From Calamus simplicifolius (Eukaryota; Streptophyta; Magnoliopsida; Arecales; Arecaceae): a stretch of DNA of 64,000 nucleotides. The notes beneath the pieces were generated by a model that worked only from the letters and a program-made list of their open reading frames with translations, searched no databases and was not told the origin of the DNA. The stretch lies in contig UESW01003900.1 of assembly GCA_900491605.1 (NCBI GenBank), positions 525,777 through 589,776 on the forward strand, read 5' to 3'. Made by a program: the position numbers and the translations under genes. Position 1 is the stretch's first letter. Each line of letters starts with the position of its first letter. Positions 19,513 through 29,344 of the stretch are shown piece after piece.

Positions 19513-20905
19513 TTTAATCCTGAGAATCATTCATACATCAAATAAGATATAATGAGCAATAAACTTTAAATTCAAAATTATAAGTAGGGCCCCTCAACCA
19601 CTACATAATAATAGAATTCGCCAGCAGCCTAGTACATTTTGAATAGTATGCCTCGATGGGAGGACGTCTACTACTCATCATTTATCTAGACAGATAAAAC
19701 CTATTAATTTTACTATCTAGGTAAAAGGTAACATACCAAGTAAAATTAATTAGCTGGCTAACTTTGGTCATATAAATATTTGTAGTGACTCCGATGGGGA
19801 GGATACCAATATTTATACCTAAGTGTATACCATCACTCAATGCTAGATCCATTGTCCCATGGTGGATCCCTCAGATGGAGAGGTAATCCAACATTAACAA
19901 CTACCAGGGATTATTCTTGGTGAGCTGGCAATCAATTTCATCCTATGGGGAGGAAAGCACTAATGCTAACACGTGAAATTAACTACCTCACCAATAAACA
20001 AGTGATGGGACCATGGGATTTAAATGTGATTAATTCCCTCTCCCACTTAGTTATTTAAACAATATTTTGAGGGTTATAAAACTTGTGTTTGATTATCTTA
20101 TAAACAAAAACAGCAAGTGATTATCCAATTAACCATGTTCTCCTAGTTATAGACATAAGAACAAAAGGATAAACAATCAAGCAAGTATGCAACATAACCA
20201 ATATAAACAAGATAAATAAAATCCCTGTTATTATGGTCAAAATTCTCCACGCAGATGAAGATCTCTGTCGCACCATGATTGCTACTTTGCTCGACGATTT
20301 GCCGCTTCGCATACGGGGGTCTGGGGCTGGCCCCCAGCGGGGATCGCGATCCCTTCGCGCTTTGAATTTTCCTTTAGAATCGTGATTTGCAACGGATTTC
20401 CTTGAAATCTTATCTGCATCGGATTTCCTTATCTGCAACGATTTCCTTGAAATCTTATCTGCAAGGATTCTGCTTAGAATCCTATCTTCATCCGATTCTA
20501 ATCATATCTTCCGATTCTTCTTAGAATCATATCTTCATCCGATTCATCTCAGAATCATATCCTGCAACGTGCAGCAGGTCATCTTCCTCCATGGAGCCGC
20601 ACCAGATTACAAAAATCCTATGCCTCCATATAGGAGTTCACATGCTACGTATTTACAAACACAAAGCTCTCAAAAAACCGGAGCATACATGCTATAAAAT
20701 ATTACAATGATCCTAGCCTCCTTAAAACCGGAGTTCACAAAACAGATCTAAGCAATATTAAATCAGAATACATACATTCATGTGACCATAATAACAGGAT
20801 AGAAACCTGCAAAATAACATTAGCAGCAAGCACGATCCATCCCACGCATGCATATTCCGATTAATGGAGAACATGGCCGCATTATTCATATACAGTATCA
20901 GCCGT
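19513..20905 (-). other. 5' leader of E3
   Basis: About 1.4 kb between the primer-binding site and gag. It holds four spaced boxes of the form CCTCCCCATCGGAG (minus strand) at 19650-19668, 19788-19806, 19868-19886 and 19940-19956. Near 20395-20575 there is a degenerate repeat of GATTTCCTTGAAATCTTATC and ATCATATCTTCATCCGATTC words (as read on plus). A 105-codon minus frame at 20438-20121 shows no domain. The leader would hold packaging and translation signals. Confidence 0.6.
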
Positions 20906-20919
20906 GGCTCTGATACCAC
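20906..20919 (-). other. Primer-binding site of E3 (initiator tRNA-Met)
   Basis: The minus strand reads GTGGTATCAGAGCC directly after the 5' LTR end CCCCAACA, matching the TGGTATCAGAGC plant Copia primer site. Confidence 0.92.
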
Positions 20920-22140
20920 TGTTGGGGAGCGCGGAATACCCCCAAGATCACGGCTATAGCGTATATGAGTAATGCAAAAATCTTTTACCGTTCTAATCTA
21001 TGAGTATAAGATTATACCTTCAGACTTGAACGCTGGAACACTTGATTTGATTGCTCGACCTCAACCTTTTGGCCTTCCGCCGTATTCCCGAAATACCTTC
21101 TTCTCTCACAAGATGGTGGGATCTCTCTCGGCCGACCTAGGGTTTCTTGCTTTTCTTTTTCTCAAAAGCGTTAACCCTAGCAACCAATTGAGAGGGTATT
21201 TATAGGGCTACAACAGGGACCAAATAGGCAAATATGAAAAGGACTTCCCACGTAATTAAATCTCCTAATCCTATCCCGGGTTAGGATTTAATTACGTAAA
21301 TTATAATTCATTCCACTAAAGAATTATAATTGTACTCCTAATCATATTCAAATTTATATTTTCGAGCCTTAATATTAAATACTTATTATCTCCCCACGTT
21401 AAGATTACAGATATCCACCAATTAAATTTAAATACTGACAATATAATTTAATTGGCTGTTATTATCCTTGAGACTTATCCACTTAACTTATTTGATGTAT
21501 CGGATTCAAAATCCACTTGCAAGATTTGATACAATCAAAACTTATAAGCTTTCTCAAGGGGATATCATCAGTCCAAATTAACAGGACGTGGATTCCTTCA
21601 ACTATTAATGTTCACCATATATATAATGTTATTGCCCAACCCACTGAGTTTATTGACTCATATAGAATCTCACTCTATGTGTAATCAAAGCAATAATCAC
21701 TACATACACGTGTCTAGAAATAGAATTCAGATTAAGAGCATAAGTAATCATAATATTCATGAGTTCTAAATTATTTTATAAAGTCAGTATAAAATAATCA
21801 ACTCAACTGGGTCCTGTTCAATACACACAAAGTGTACTAGCACAAATAGTTAGAATAAACCATTCCCCGTAGTCAAGACAGACCTACTAAAATTTGTGCT
21901 ACAGTTCTACTGATGGTGTGTCCAATTCCATCTAAAACTGTGAACAATAAACTTGTATTCCAAAAGAACCGATGATCTAGTCTTCTGTGTGTAAGCCGTA
22001 CTCTACACACTAGATCAAATACTCTTTGTAAATACTAGACACATGCACATATATATAGTAAATGGCACACATTGCTCAAAATGAATTCTCATTAAAAATG
22101 TAAAGACATAAAGCATATCTTTTAGTCTATATCTCTATCA
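20920..22140 (-). repeat. 5' LTR of E3
   Basis: 1221 bp, near-identical to 14190-15410. In element orientation the TATA box CTATAAATAC lies at about 21197-21207 and would drive the genomic RNA. Confidence 0.95.
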
Positions 22141-22401
22141 GATGCCACTCGCCTAGTGTCCAGTGCCCAGCCTCCAATTGACCTCGCCCAATCCTTCGGG
22201 ACACTCGAGCGGCGCAACCACCTCACCTCACTGTGCAGCACCATCTTAGCACGCCCTAGGCTGGCTTGCCCTGGGTGTCACACCCTTTTGTAAAGTTGCC
22301 AAAAATAGGCTACAAATTTTCTTTCTTTGCACCTACCTTTACGATGTGTGGCGTTAGAGTGGTGAATTTTGGCTAGGATCAAGCCTCATGCCTGTAGTAC
22401 C

Positions 22402-22460
22402 CGGTTCAAACGAACCAGGCTTGGTTCAGATGAACCAGGCTTGGTTCAGGTGAACCAAGC
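22402..22460. repeat. Three 20-bp repeats with hairpin core
   Basis: Three units containing GGTTCAAACGAACC, GGTTCAGATGAACC and GGTTCAGGTGAACC. Each is a GGTTC/GAACC stem with a variable 4-base loop. Confidence 0.85.
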
Positions 22461-22619
22461 TCCAGACTGTTGGGTTCCCGGACTGACGCTTCGCTCCAGG
22501 TGAAGCGTTTAGTCTCCCGGAAACCTCCGATCCGAAGCGCTGCGCAGGTGATTAAATAGGAAGGAGGAGGACTCCTTCCTTCATGCTGTCGCATTTCATC
22601 CATCAGGTAATTCCCTGGT

Positions 22620-22690
22620 CCAGAGAGAGAGAGAGAGAGAGAGAGACAGCGTGAGAGAGAGACAGATAGGGAGACAGAGAGAGCGCGGGA
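22620..22690. repeat. (GA)n-rich microsatellite
   Basis: A run of GAGAGA interrupted by CAGCGT and CAGATAGG. Confidence 0.9.
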
Positions 22691-23882
22691 GGAAGAGAGA
22701 GGAAATCAGACCGGACGAACCTTGGTTCAGGCCCGGCGGCATGCTCGTCGCCTCGCCGGGCCTGAGCTTCGGCCGGTGACTCCGCCGGCGCCGGGGGAGG
22801 CGTCCGGCGGGGTGGTGGTGGAGAGAGATGAGAGAGAGGGCCAATTGGCCCTTCTCTCGCACGGTGGCGTTCGGCTTCAGCCGGTTGGTTCGGGCCCGGC
22901 GGCGTGCTCGCCGCCTCGCCGGGCCCGAGCTTTGGCCTGTCGCCTCCACCGGTGCCGGGCGTGCGTCCGGTGGAGGTTCGGCCAGCCAAGGTGGCCGGCC
23001 GTGCCGCCGGCACAGCATCGTGCTGCGCGGATGAGAGGAGAAGATGAGAGAAATTAAGGGAGAGAGGGGTTTGGCGGCTGGCCGCGGCGGTGGCCGGCTC
23101 TGGCCCGGCCACCGGCGGCCGGGCCGCCCTCAATTTGGCCGCGGCGGCCCTGGCCGCCGGCTAAGTCCCCGTCCCCTGTTCGGTGAAACAGGGGATCGGG
23201 TGGGCTATGATGAACCGGACCGGCTGGGCCGGCCGGTTCAGGGCTTTTGGGCCGTGCAGCATTGAAAGTTTGGGCTAGTTTTTGGGCCCTGTAACGGACC
23301 GGGATTAGTAAAATATTTATATGGCTAGAATTTGGATGAATTCTAGTTTCATGGGGTATTTTTACTTCCCCAATTGGGTATGTATAGTGGGAGGTATTCG
23401 AGCCCAAAGTAGGGCCCGTGAACTAGTCTGGGTAGAAATTCTAAGGGTCATTTTAACATTCGCATTCTAATAAATTAATTATGTAAATAATCCTGTAGGT
23501 GCTCAGACATATGACTAGCTGATTTATACCTGTTGGATTGCGTACTGAGGTAAGTAAGCCCGTTATCAGTATTTAATAATTAATTTATTCATTATATAAA
23601 TTATGAATTATATTGTGACATGAAGAATTGTTATAGATATTGGCTAAATTGAAGGTAAATGAATATTATGATTACATGACTGTTTATGTGCTATGATTTC
23701 ATATATGGATGCTATGCATGAGAGATGCAGTTATTATGACATTGATATGATTTATTACATGCAATTGTTCAGTAAGTATAATCCACCGTTTATGCAATAT
23801 AGAGTTGTTATTGATATGATGAGTGCATGTGATGTGAGGTACTGTTATGTGTCACCGCGGTTCTCCTTTATCATGTCATACC

Positions 23883-24150
23883 ACACACACGTCTAGAGGA
23901 CGTGTTCTGCTTGTTTATGCCACACACACATCTAGAGGATGTGTTCTACTTGTTTATGCCACCTACACGTCTAGAGGACGTGTTCTGCTTGTTTATGCCA
24001 TTCACACGTCTAGAGGACGTGTTCTGCTTGGGTTCGAGATGGCATCACGCATCTAGAGGATGTGTTCTGAGTTCTATGAGGTGGCATCACACATCTAGAG
24101 GATGTGTTCTGCTTGGTTCGAGGTGGCATCACACATATAGAGTATGTATT
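23883..24150. repeat. Hairpin array in E4 with covarying stems
   Basis: Seven units of about 35-42 bp. Each has an inverted repeat around the constant loop TAGAG: ACACGTC/GACGTGT (23887-23905), ACACATC/GATGTGT (23926-23944), and ACACATA/TATGTAT (24131-24149, one unpaired position). The tail is TTCTGCTTGTTTATGCCA or a variant. Confidence 0.92.
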
Positions 24151-24718
24151 CTGGTGGATTATGATATGGCGTGACCCTGGTATCTGGATCCTTTCAGTAG
24201 GGGGATGCTTGTTGGTACACTATTGAGATATTGCAGGGCCTGGGTCACATTTACAGTTACCATTGAGAGTATAAACAGTGGGTTTACTTACATTGCATGT
24301 TTGAGTATTTGTGGAATGTTTAAGCATGAAAATCATTTATGTGCTTATTGATTACTATGCTATGATTTGACTGTATATCGTGGCTTACTTATTGAGTGTA
24401 AGCTCATAAAAATCTTACAATGTTTTTGTCAGAGCCACGAGGTTGAAGATGGACTTTTGGGGTGATGGATCTCCTATTAAATAAATTAAGACCCATTATT
24501 TTGTTGTAACCCCATTATTGCTTATATGTAGGGCTTGATGCCCAAACTTCATTATTATGGTGTGTAAGGGTATGTAACCCAAAACTTATAGTATTGAGTG
24601 ATGTATTTGGCTTGATTATATATAATGGTGTTTTTTGTTAAAAAAATTTACGACGCCTTGCGTACCCGGCATGCGGCGGGTTGTCACCCTAGCCCGATAT
24701 TGGGTCTGGGGCGTGACA

Positions 24719-25034
24719 ATGCCCCTCATCAGCCTTCTTCCTTCTAAGAATGCCGATCTTTCCTTCAAGAACTCAACCTTATGCCACCTACCACCTTGTC
24801 AAGGCTGCGCCCCACCTTGCCTTGCTCCTTCTCATCATCAAGATCCATGCCATGCTCATCAACACCAAGAGATTAGTGAAAGAGAAGCTTTCATTGATCT
24901 AAGAGACTCATTACATCAAGAATCCCCATCATGATCAACCCCTTATAAGAATCCACATAATCCTCACAAGACTCTTCTCAAAACCCTTCAAGCTAGATCT
25001 CCTCTTCCTTAGGAACAATTCAGCAGCACGCCAA
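24719..25034. other. Sequence between E4 and the chromovirus relic, no gene recognised
   Basis: CT- and CA-rich sequence (for example CTTCTTCCTTCTAAG and CATGCTCATCAACACC). A 99-codon plus frame (24635-24934) begins inside E4 and has no domain. It is likely an old transposon flank. Confidence 0.35.
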
Positions 25035-25769
25035 CTCAGGAATCTCGTGCTTGCTTAAGAGTTAACTTTTTCTGTGTTGTGAAGTAAGTATTTGTAACAT
25101 TATCGGTCACAACCAGAAATTTACTTCAAGTAAATAAATGTCTCCATCTGTCCAAACAATGCACTATAGCTATCATCTCCTTTTCATGTACTGAATACTC
25201 CTGCTTAGCTGAATTCAATTTTCTGCTCTCAAATGCAACCGGGTGTCCATCCTGAACCAACACTCCACTAATTCCAACCCCTGATACATCTGTATGAACC
25301 TCAAATGGTTGATCAAAATTAGGAAGTCTCAAACTGGTTCAGAAGCAATACAACTCTTGAAAGCTTCAAATCCTTGCTGACATTCCTCATTCCAATCCCA
25401 TGGCCTATCCTTCTCTTCAACAAATTAATTAAGACACCAGCAATCTTCGAATAGACTTTGATAAACTTGCGGTAATAGTTTGCTAACCCAAGGTAGGACC
25501 TCAAATCAGCAGCTCCTTTTGAAACTGGCTAATCCAGAATAGCCTTAACCTTGTCCTCCTCCATATGGATTTAACCTTGGCTAATTCTTGTTACACATGT
25601 AGTCTTTCCTTCGTCTCCTTCAGCAATTCTGACTTGTCAATACCCAGATCTTAAATCAAGCTTGGAAAAGAACCTCCCTTTCGCCAACCTGTCAAATAGA
25701 TTTGCAGCATTTGGGGACAGGATAAGAGTTTTCAATGGTGACCTTATTCAATGCACGATAATTCATGCA
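25035..25769 (-). pseudogene. pol: E5, 3' half: RT to RNase H of a chromovirus-type Gypsy
   Basis: A decayed minus-strand pol. From 25769 downward there is a YRALNKVTI block of RT, then SGY-QVRIAEGDEGKTTCV with a stop in it (about 25650-25590). LGLANYYRKFIKVYSKIAGVL follows at 25504-25440, then RNase H with FEVHTDVSGVGISGVLVQDGHPVAFESRKL and EKEMIAIVHCLDRWRH (25332-25126). A TGA stands at about 25126 where Gly is usual, and the same frame runs on through SKFLVVTDN to about 25035. The fragment ends exactly at the E6 insertion point; the 5' half continues at 45913. Confidence 0.88.
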
Positions 25770-27238
25770 TGATACAACCAGTTAACAGGCCTATGGGCAG
25801 TAAAAACAGAAATTTTCAAACAATTTAATGGCCTCATAAAGCCACGCATACCCGACGCCTCCAAGGCCGACAGCTCCAAGGTCGACGCCTCCAAGGCCGA
25901 CGCCTCCAAGGCCGACAGCTCCAAGGCCGATGCCCTAAGGCCGACAGCTTCAAGGCCGACAGCTCCAAGGCCGATAGCTCCATGGCCGACGGCCCCGGCA
26001 TGTCCCAGCCAGGTAGCCCTGGCACCTTCCCAGCCGGCTCCGGTATGTCTAAGCCAGGCGGCCCCGGAACCTTCCAAGCTGGCCCCGGCATGTCCAAGCC
26101 AGGCGGCCCCGACACCTTCCCAGCTGGCCCCGGCATGTCCCAGCCAGGCGGCTCCGGCACCTTCCCAGCCGGCCCCGGCATGTCCCAGCCAGGCGGCCCC
26201 GACACCTTCCCAGCCGGCCTCGGCATGTCCCAGCTAGGTGGCCCCGACACCTTCCCAGCTGGCCCCGGCATGTCCAAGCCAGGCGGCCCCGGTACCTTCC
26301 AAGCCGGCCCTGGCATGTCCAAGCCAGACGGCCCCGGCACCTTTCAAGCCGGCCCCGCCATGTCCAAGCCAGGTGGCCCCGGCACCTTCCAAGCCGGCCC
26401 CGGTATGTCCCAGCCAGGCGGCCCCGGCACCTTCCCAGCCGGCCCCGGCATGTCCCAACCAGGCGGCCCCGGCACCTTCCAAGCCGGCCCCAGCATGTCC
26501 CAGCCAGGCGGCCCCGGCACCTTCCCAGGCGGCCCCGGCCTGTCCCAGCCAGGCGGCCCCGGCACCTTCCTAGCCGGCCTCGGCCTATCCAAGCCAGGCG
26601 GCCACGGTGCTCTCCTGGCCCCCGCCTCGGCACTTCTTGGCCGGGGAGGGCGGCCTCTGCTTTCCCCTCTCCGTTAGAACAGAACCCACCAAACAGCTGT
26701 AGCCACCCACCTTGATGGGACTTGACCTGCAGCCCTGACATATCGAAGATGGAAGCAAGCTCTGCCACTGCTGCCATCACCATAAAAGTCTTGACAAGTG
26801 GCAGCATTTTGGGCCTCACAGATGTCAGCTCTGACATTTCACCCCCCAAAAAGTCCCTAGTCATCATGACACTTCAGCCACTCAGACTAAATGAGCTCCC
26901 AAAAGTCATGGTCCATCATGAGGCTCCACGTGACTCCTTCCCACTAGAGGACAAGAACCCAAACTTCTCAAGCAAGTTTACAGAGTATAAAGGTAAATAA
27001 ATTAGGTAAGAAGGGGTAACTAAAAAAACACTCGACACGCTCATACTGAGCCTCTCGCTCTTTCTCTTTCGAGCTTCCTCAAGCTCATGGCTGTGACCTC
27101 GATTGCTGACTTGAGCGTCGGAGGGTCCCGCCGGAGACCCCCTCCGGTCTCGGAACTTTTTTGCAGGCAACCCGATGAAGCAAGGATTCGAGAAGCACTT
27201 CATTCCCGACGTCCAGGAGAGGTGGTTGAGCGTCAACA
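25770..27238 (+). repeat. 5' LTR of E6
   Basis: 1469 bp. It contains a 15-bp array GCCGACAGCTCCAAG (25850-25985, about 9 copies) and then a 45-bp array (25990-26620). The TATA box GAGTATAAAGG is at 26983-26993. The shared U5 motif CTGACTTGAGCGTCGGAGGG is at 27106-27125, followed by CTTTTTTGCAGG at about 27156. Confidence 0.93.
25990..26620. repeat. 45-bp array in the E6 5' LTR
   Basis: About 14 monomers of the form TGTCCCAGCCAGGCGGCCCC followed by GGCACCTTCCCAGCCGGCCCCGGCA in pieces. Because 45 is divisible by three, frames stay open on both strands; one reads as a collagen-like MSQPGGPGTFPAGPG repeat. I see no sign that this is translated. Confidence 0.95.
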
Positions 27239-27257
27239 GATTGACGCGCCAGGTAGG
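27239..27257 (+). other. Primer-binding-like site of E6
   Basis: GATTGACGCGCCAGGTAGGG follows the LTR end. E9 has GATTGGCGCGCCAGGTAGG in the same place. I cannot name the tRNA from the sequence. Confidence 0.6.
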
Positions 27258-28560
27258 GGGCGACACACTGAAGGAAAGAAAGCTATGTCTCCTTGAGCTA
27301 TAAGTCTATGTCCCCTCTAAAATAGCCATGGTGGTGATGCGCATGCCGAAGGTCCTCACCAATCATGCTGGGGGGCATCCACATCGCACTGGGTAGCAAA
27401 GGACCACTCTCTCTGCCCCTCCTTCACCACCAGCCTCAGCTGCTCTAATCAACTAGCTGATTATCCTCAATCAATGAGTTCAAGGTTTGAATGCAGTAGT
27501 TCATGAGCTGCAGAAGCAACACTCGTTAGCCACTCAGATCGCCCATGATAGCTGCACCAGTTAGCCAGTGATTCACCTGCGAGGAATCTCATAATAGAGG
27601 AGCTTATCGCTATCAGGCTTCACTTAAACGCTGCCACTATGAAACTTTCAAGAAGCTGCGGTCTCCTGCCCTCCGCTCATCTTCTGAGTCATCTTGGAAG
27701 GACCTTAATTAGGAGATGAGGAGGCGTTTGGATGAACAACACCGGCGGCTGGAAAAGCTCAGTCGAAGGCTCAACAATCAGCCAGAGGTGGACTGCAACA
27801 TGGGTAGTAGAGTAATTTCAAAAAGGGATGAACTTGAGACATAGTCCATCACCTCAACATTTATAAGCATTTTAATTTCTGGTGATAGTGAGCCGAGAGG
27901 TGTTAGTGCAATTAATGCAAGGTGGAAGATGAGGACAAAAGGCTTTAACTATTGACTTCGCCTTCCCCCTCTCTCCCCTTCTCTCTTTCTCTCGACTGCA
28001 CCCAAGAGCCAACTGAGCCCAGGACCTCCTACGGATTTCGTCTAGCTGCCCTCAGACTTCAGCACTAAGGATGACCAATCTCTTCAAAGAAAGAGATCTC
28101 AAGCCCAAAAGCTCTCAAGCCTTTAATCGATGACGACATCAAACAGGACACGAAGACAAAAGGCTACGAAAGCTAAGTATACTACACCAATAAAAACAAA
28201 AGAGAAAAATGAAGTTTTTATTCAATTCCTCAAAAATCACTCGGGCCGGCCAAGCGACCGCCAAGGTAGTTTTCTGGTAGCCACGCGATCGTAAGGACGC
28301 CCCCAGACCAGTGTGAGAAACCTCCGAGGTGGTTCAAGTCCTATGGTCTCGACGGCCCCGAGTCAAACTCCTGGACCGGCCGAGTGACCCCCGAGATATT
28401 TTCAAAATGACTTTAGTGATCCCAAGATCATAGGCACCTTGGACCGGTGCGGGAAGCCTCCGGTGGTTCAAGCCCCATGATCTCGATGGCCCCAAGTCAA
28501 CGCCCGGGCCGATTGCAAAACCCCCGAGGCAATTTTATTTTTGCCCCATCAATAAAGGCC
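27258..28560 (+). other. Leader and decayed gag-like region of E6
   Basis: No intact frame. A segment around 27330-27400 (ATGGTGGTGATGCGCATGCC, then GCTGGGGGGCATCC) lines up with E9 at 49336-49400. Another around 27990-28190 (CAGACTTCAGCACTAAGGATG, GCTAAGTATACTACACC) lines up with E9 at 49700-50215. So the two elements share a chassis. A CT-rich tract lies at about 27958-28000. Confidence 0.5.
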
Positions 28561-29225
28561 ACCCTTCGGGGTCTCAAAAAGGACCCTGAGCCAGGTCGAA
28601 GTGCCCTCAGGTCACCCATCGTGGTTAAAGGCTCCCGAGCATGGTCGACCATAGCGACTCTCGGGTCACCCTTTGGGGTCTCAAAAAGGACCCTGAGCCA
28701 GGTCAAAGCACCCTCAGGTCACCCTCCGGGGTTAAAGGCTCCCGAGTATGGTCCTACCACAGTGACTCTCGGGTCACCCTTCGGGGTCTCAAAAAGGACC
28801 CTGAGCCAGGTCAAAGTGCCCTCAGGTCACCCTTCGGGGTTAAAGGCTCCCGAGCATGGTCCTACCACAGCGACTCTCGGGTCACCCTTCGGGGTCTCAA
28901 AAAGGACCCTGAGCCAGGTCGAAGTGCCCTCAGGTCACCCTCCGGGGTTAAAGGCTCCCGAGCATGGTCCTACCACAGCGACTCTTGGGTCACCCTTTGG
29001 GGTCTCAAAAAGGACCCTGAGCCAGGTCGAGTGCCCTCAGGTCACCCTCCAGGGTTAAAGGCTCCCGAGCATGGTCCTACCACAGCGACTCTCGGGTCAC
29101 CCTTCGGGGTCTCAAAAAGGACCCTGAGTCAGGTCGAAGTGCCCTCAGGTCACCCTCCGGGGTTAAAGGCTCCCAAGCATGGTCCTACCACAGCGACTCT
29201 CGGGTCGCCCTTCGGGGCTTCAAAA
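28561..29225. repeat. 108-bp array of E6
   Basis: Six monomers of 107-108 bp; GTCTCAAAAAGGACCCTGAG recurs at about 28571, 28678, 28786, 28894, 29002 and 29109. Each contains the inverted repeat GGGTC-TCAAAAAG-GACCC. The unit length is a multiple of three and frames of 200-220 codons remain open, which I regard as incidental. Confidence 0.95.
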
Positions 29226-29344
29226 GGACATCGGCAGCCCAAAAGACATAGACACCCCAGACCGACGCAAGAAACCTCTGGAGGTTCAAGTTTGGTGCTC
29301 TAGGCGGCCCCGAGTCAAACTCCCGGATCGGCACACAAAACCCC

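Larger units (their letters stand above)
14190..22140 (-). mobile_element. E3: complete Copia element with TSD GATGC
   Basis: Two direct LTRs of 1221 bp (14190-15410 and 20920-22140) flank a minus-strand gag-pol region. The 5-bp duplication GATGC stands at 14185-14189 and 22141-22145. A primer-binding site adjoins the right LTR and a polypurine tract adjoins the left, which fixes the minus orientation. By eye the LTRs differ at fewer than ten positions (mostly single-base changes and one-base indels), so the insertion is recent on a plant transposon scale. Despite that, the coding region has two frame breaks. Confidence 0.97.
22276..24718 (+). repeat. E4: probable solo LTR of a chromovirus-type Gypsy
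   Basis: It starts TGTCACACCC and ends GGGGCGTGACA. These terminal inverted bases (TGTCAC...GTGACA), and an end containing ACGACGCC, CCGGCATGCGGCGGGTTGTC and GGGTCTGGGGCGTGACA, are familiar from Del/Tekay-type plant LTRs. No gag or pol and no second copy are present, so a solo LTR is the simplest reading. The flanks (CTGGG and ATGCC) do not form a duplication, which weakens the call. It contains a GA microsatellite, a very GC-rich block (22700-23180) with meaningless open frames on both strands, and two hairpin arrays. The strand is inferred from the ends. Confidence 0.5.

Noticed and set aside
22596..23133. Frames of 140-176 codons in the GC-rich block of E4
   Set aside because: Pro/Ala/Arg-rich readings on both strands caused by base composition; the block lies inside an LTR.
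22271..24723. Target duplication for the E4 solo LTR
   Set aside because: The flanking five bases (CTGGG and ATGCC) do not match, so I do not claim one.
27239..27257. tRNA gene at the GGCGCGCCAGGTAGG site
   Set aside because: The site is only a short primer-binding-like sequence after an LTR end; no cloverleaf can be drawn around it.
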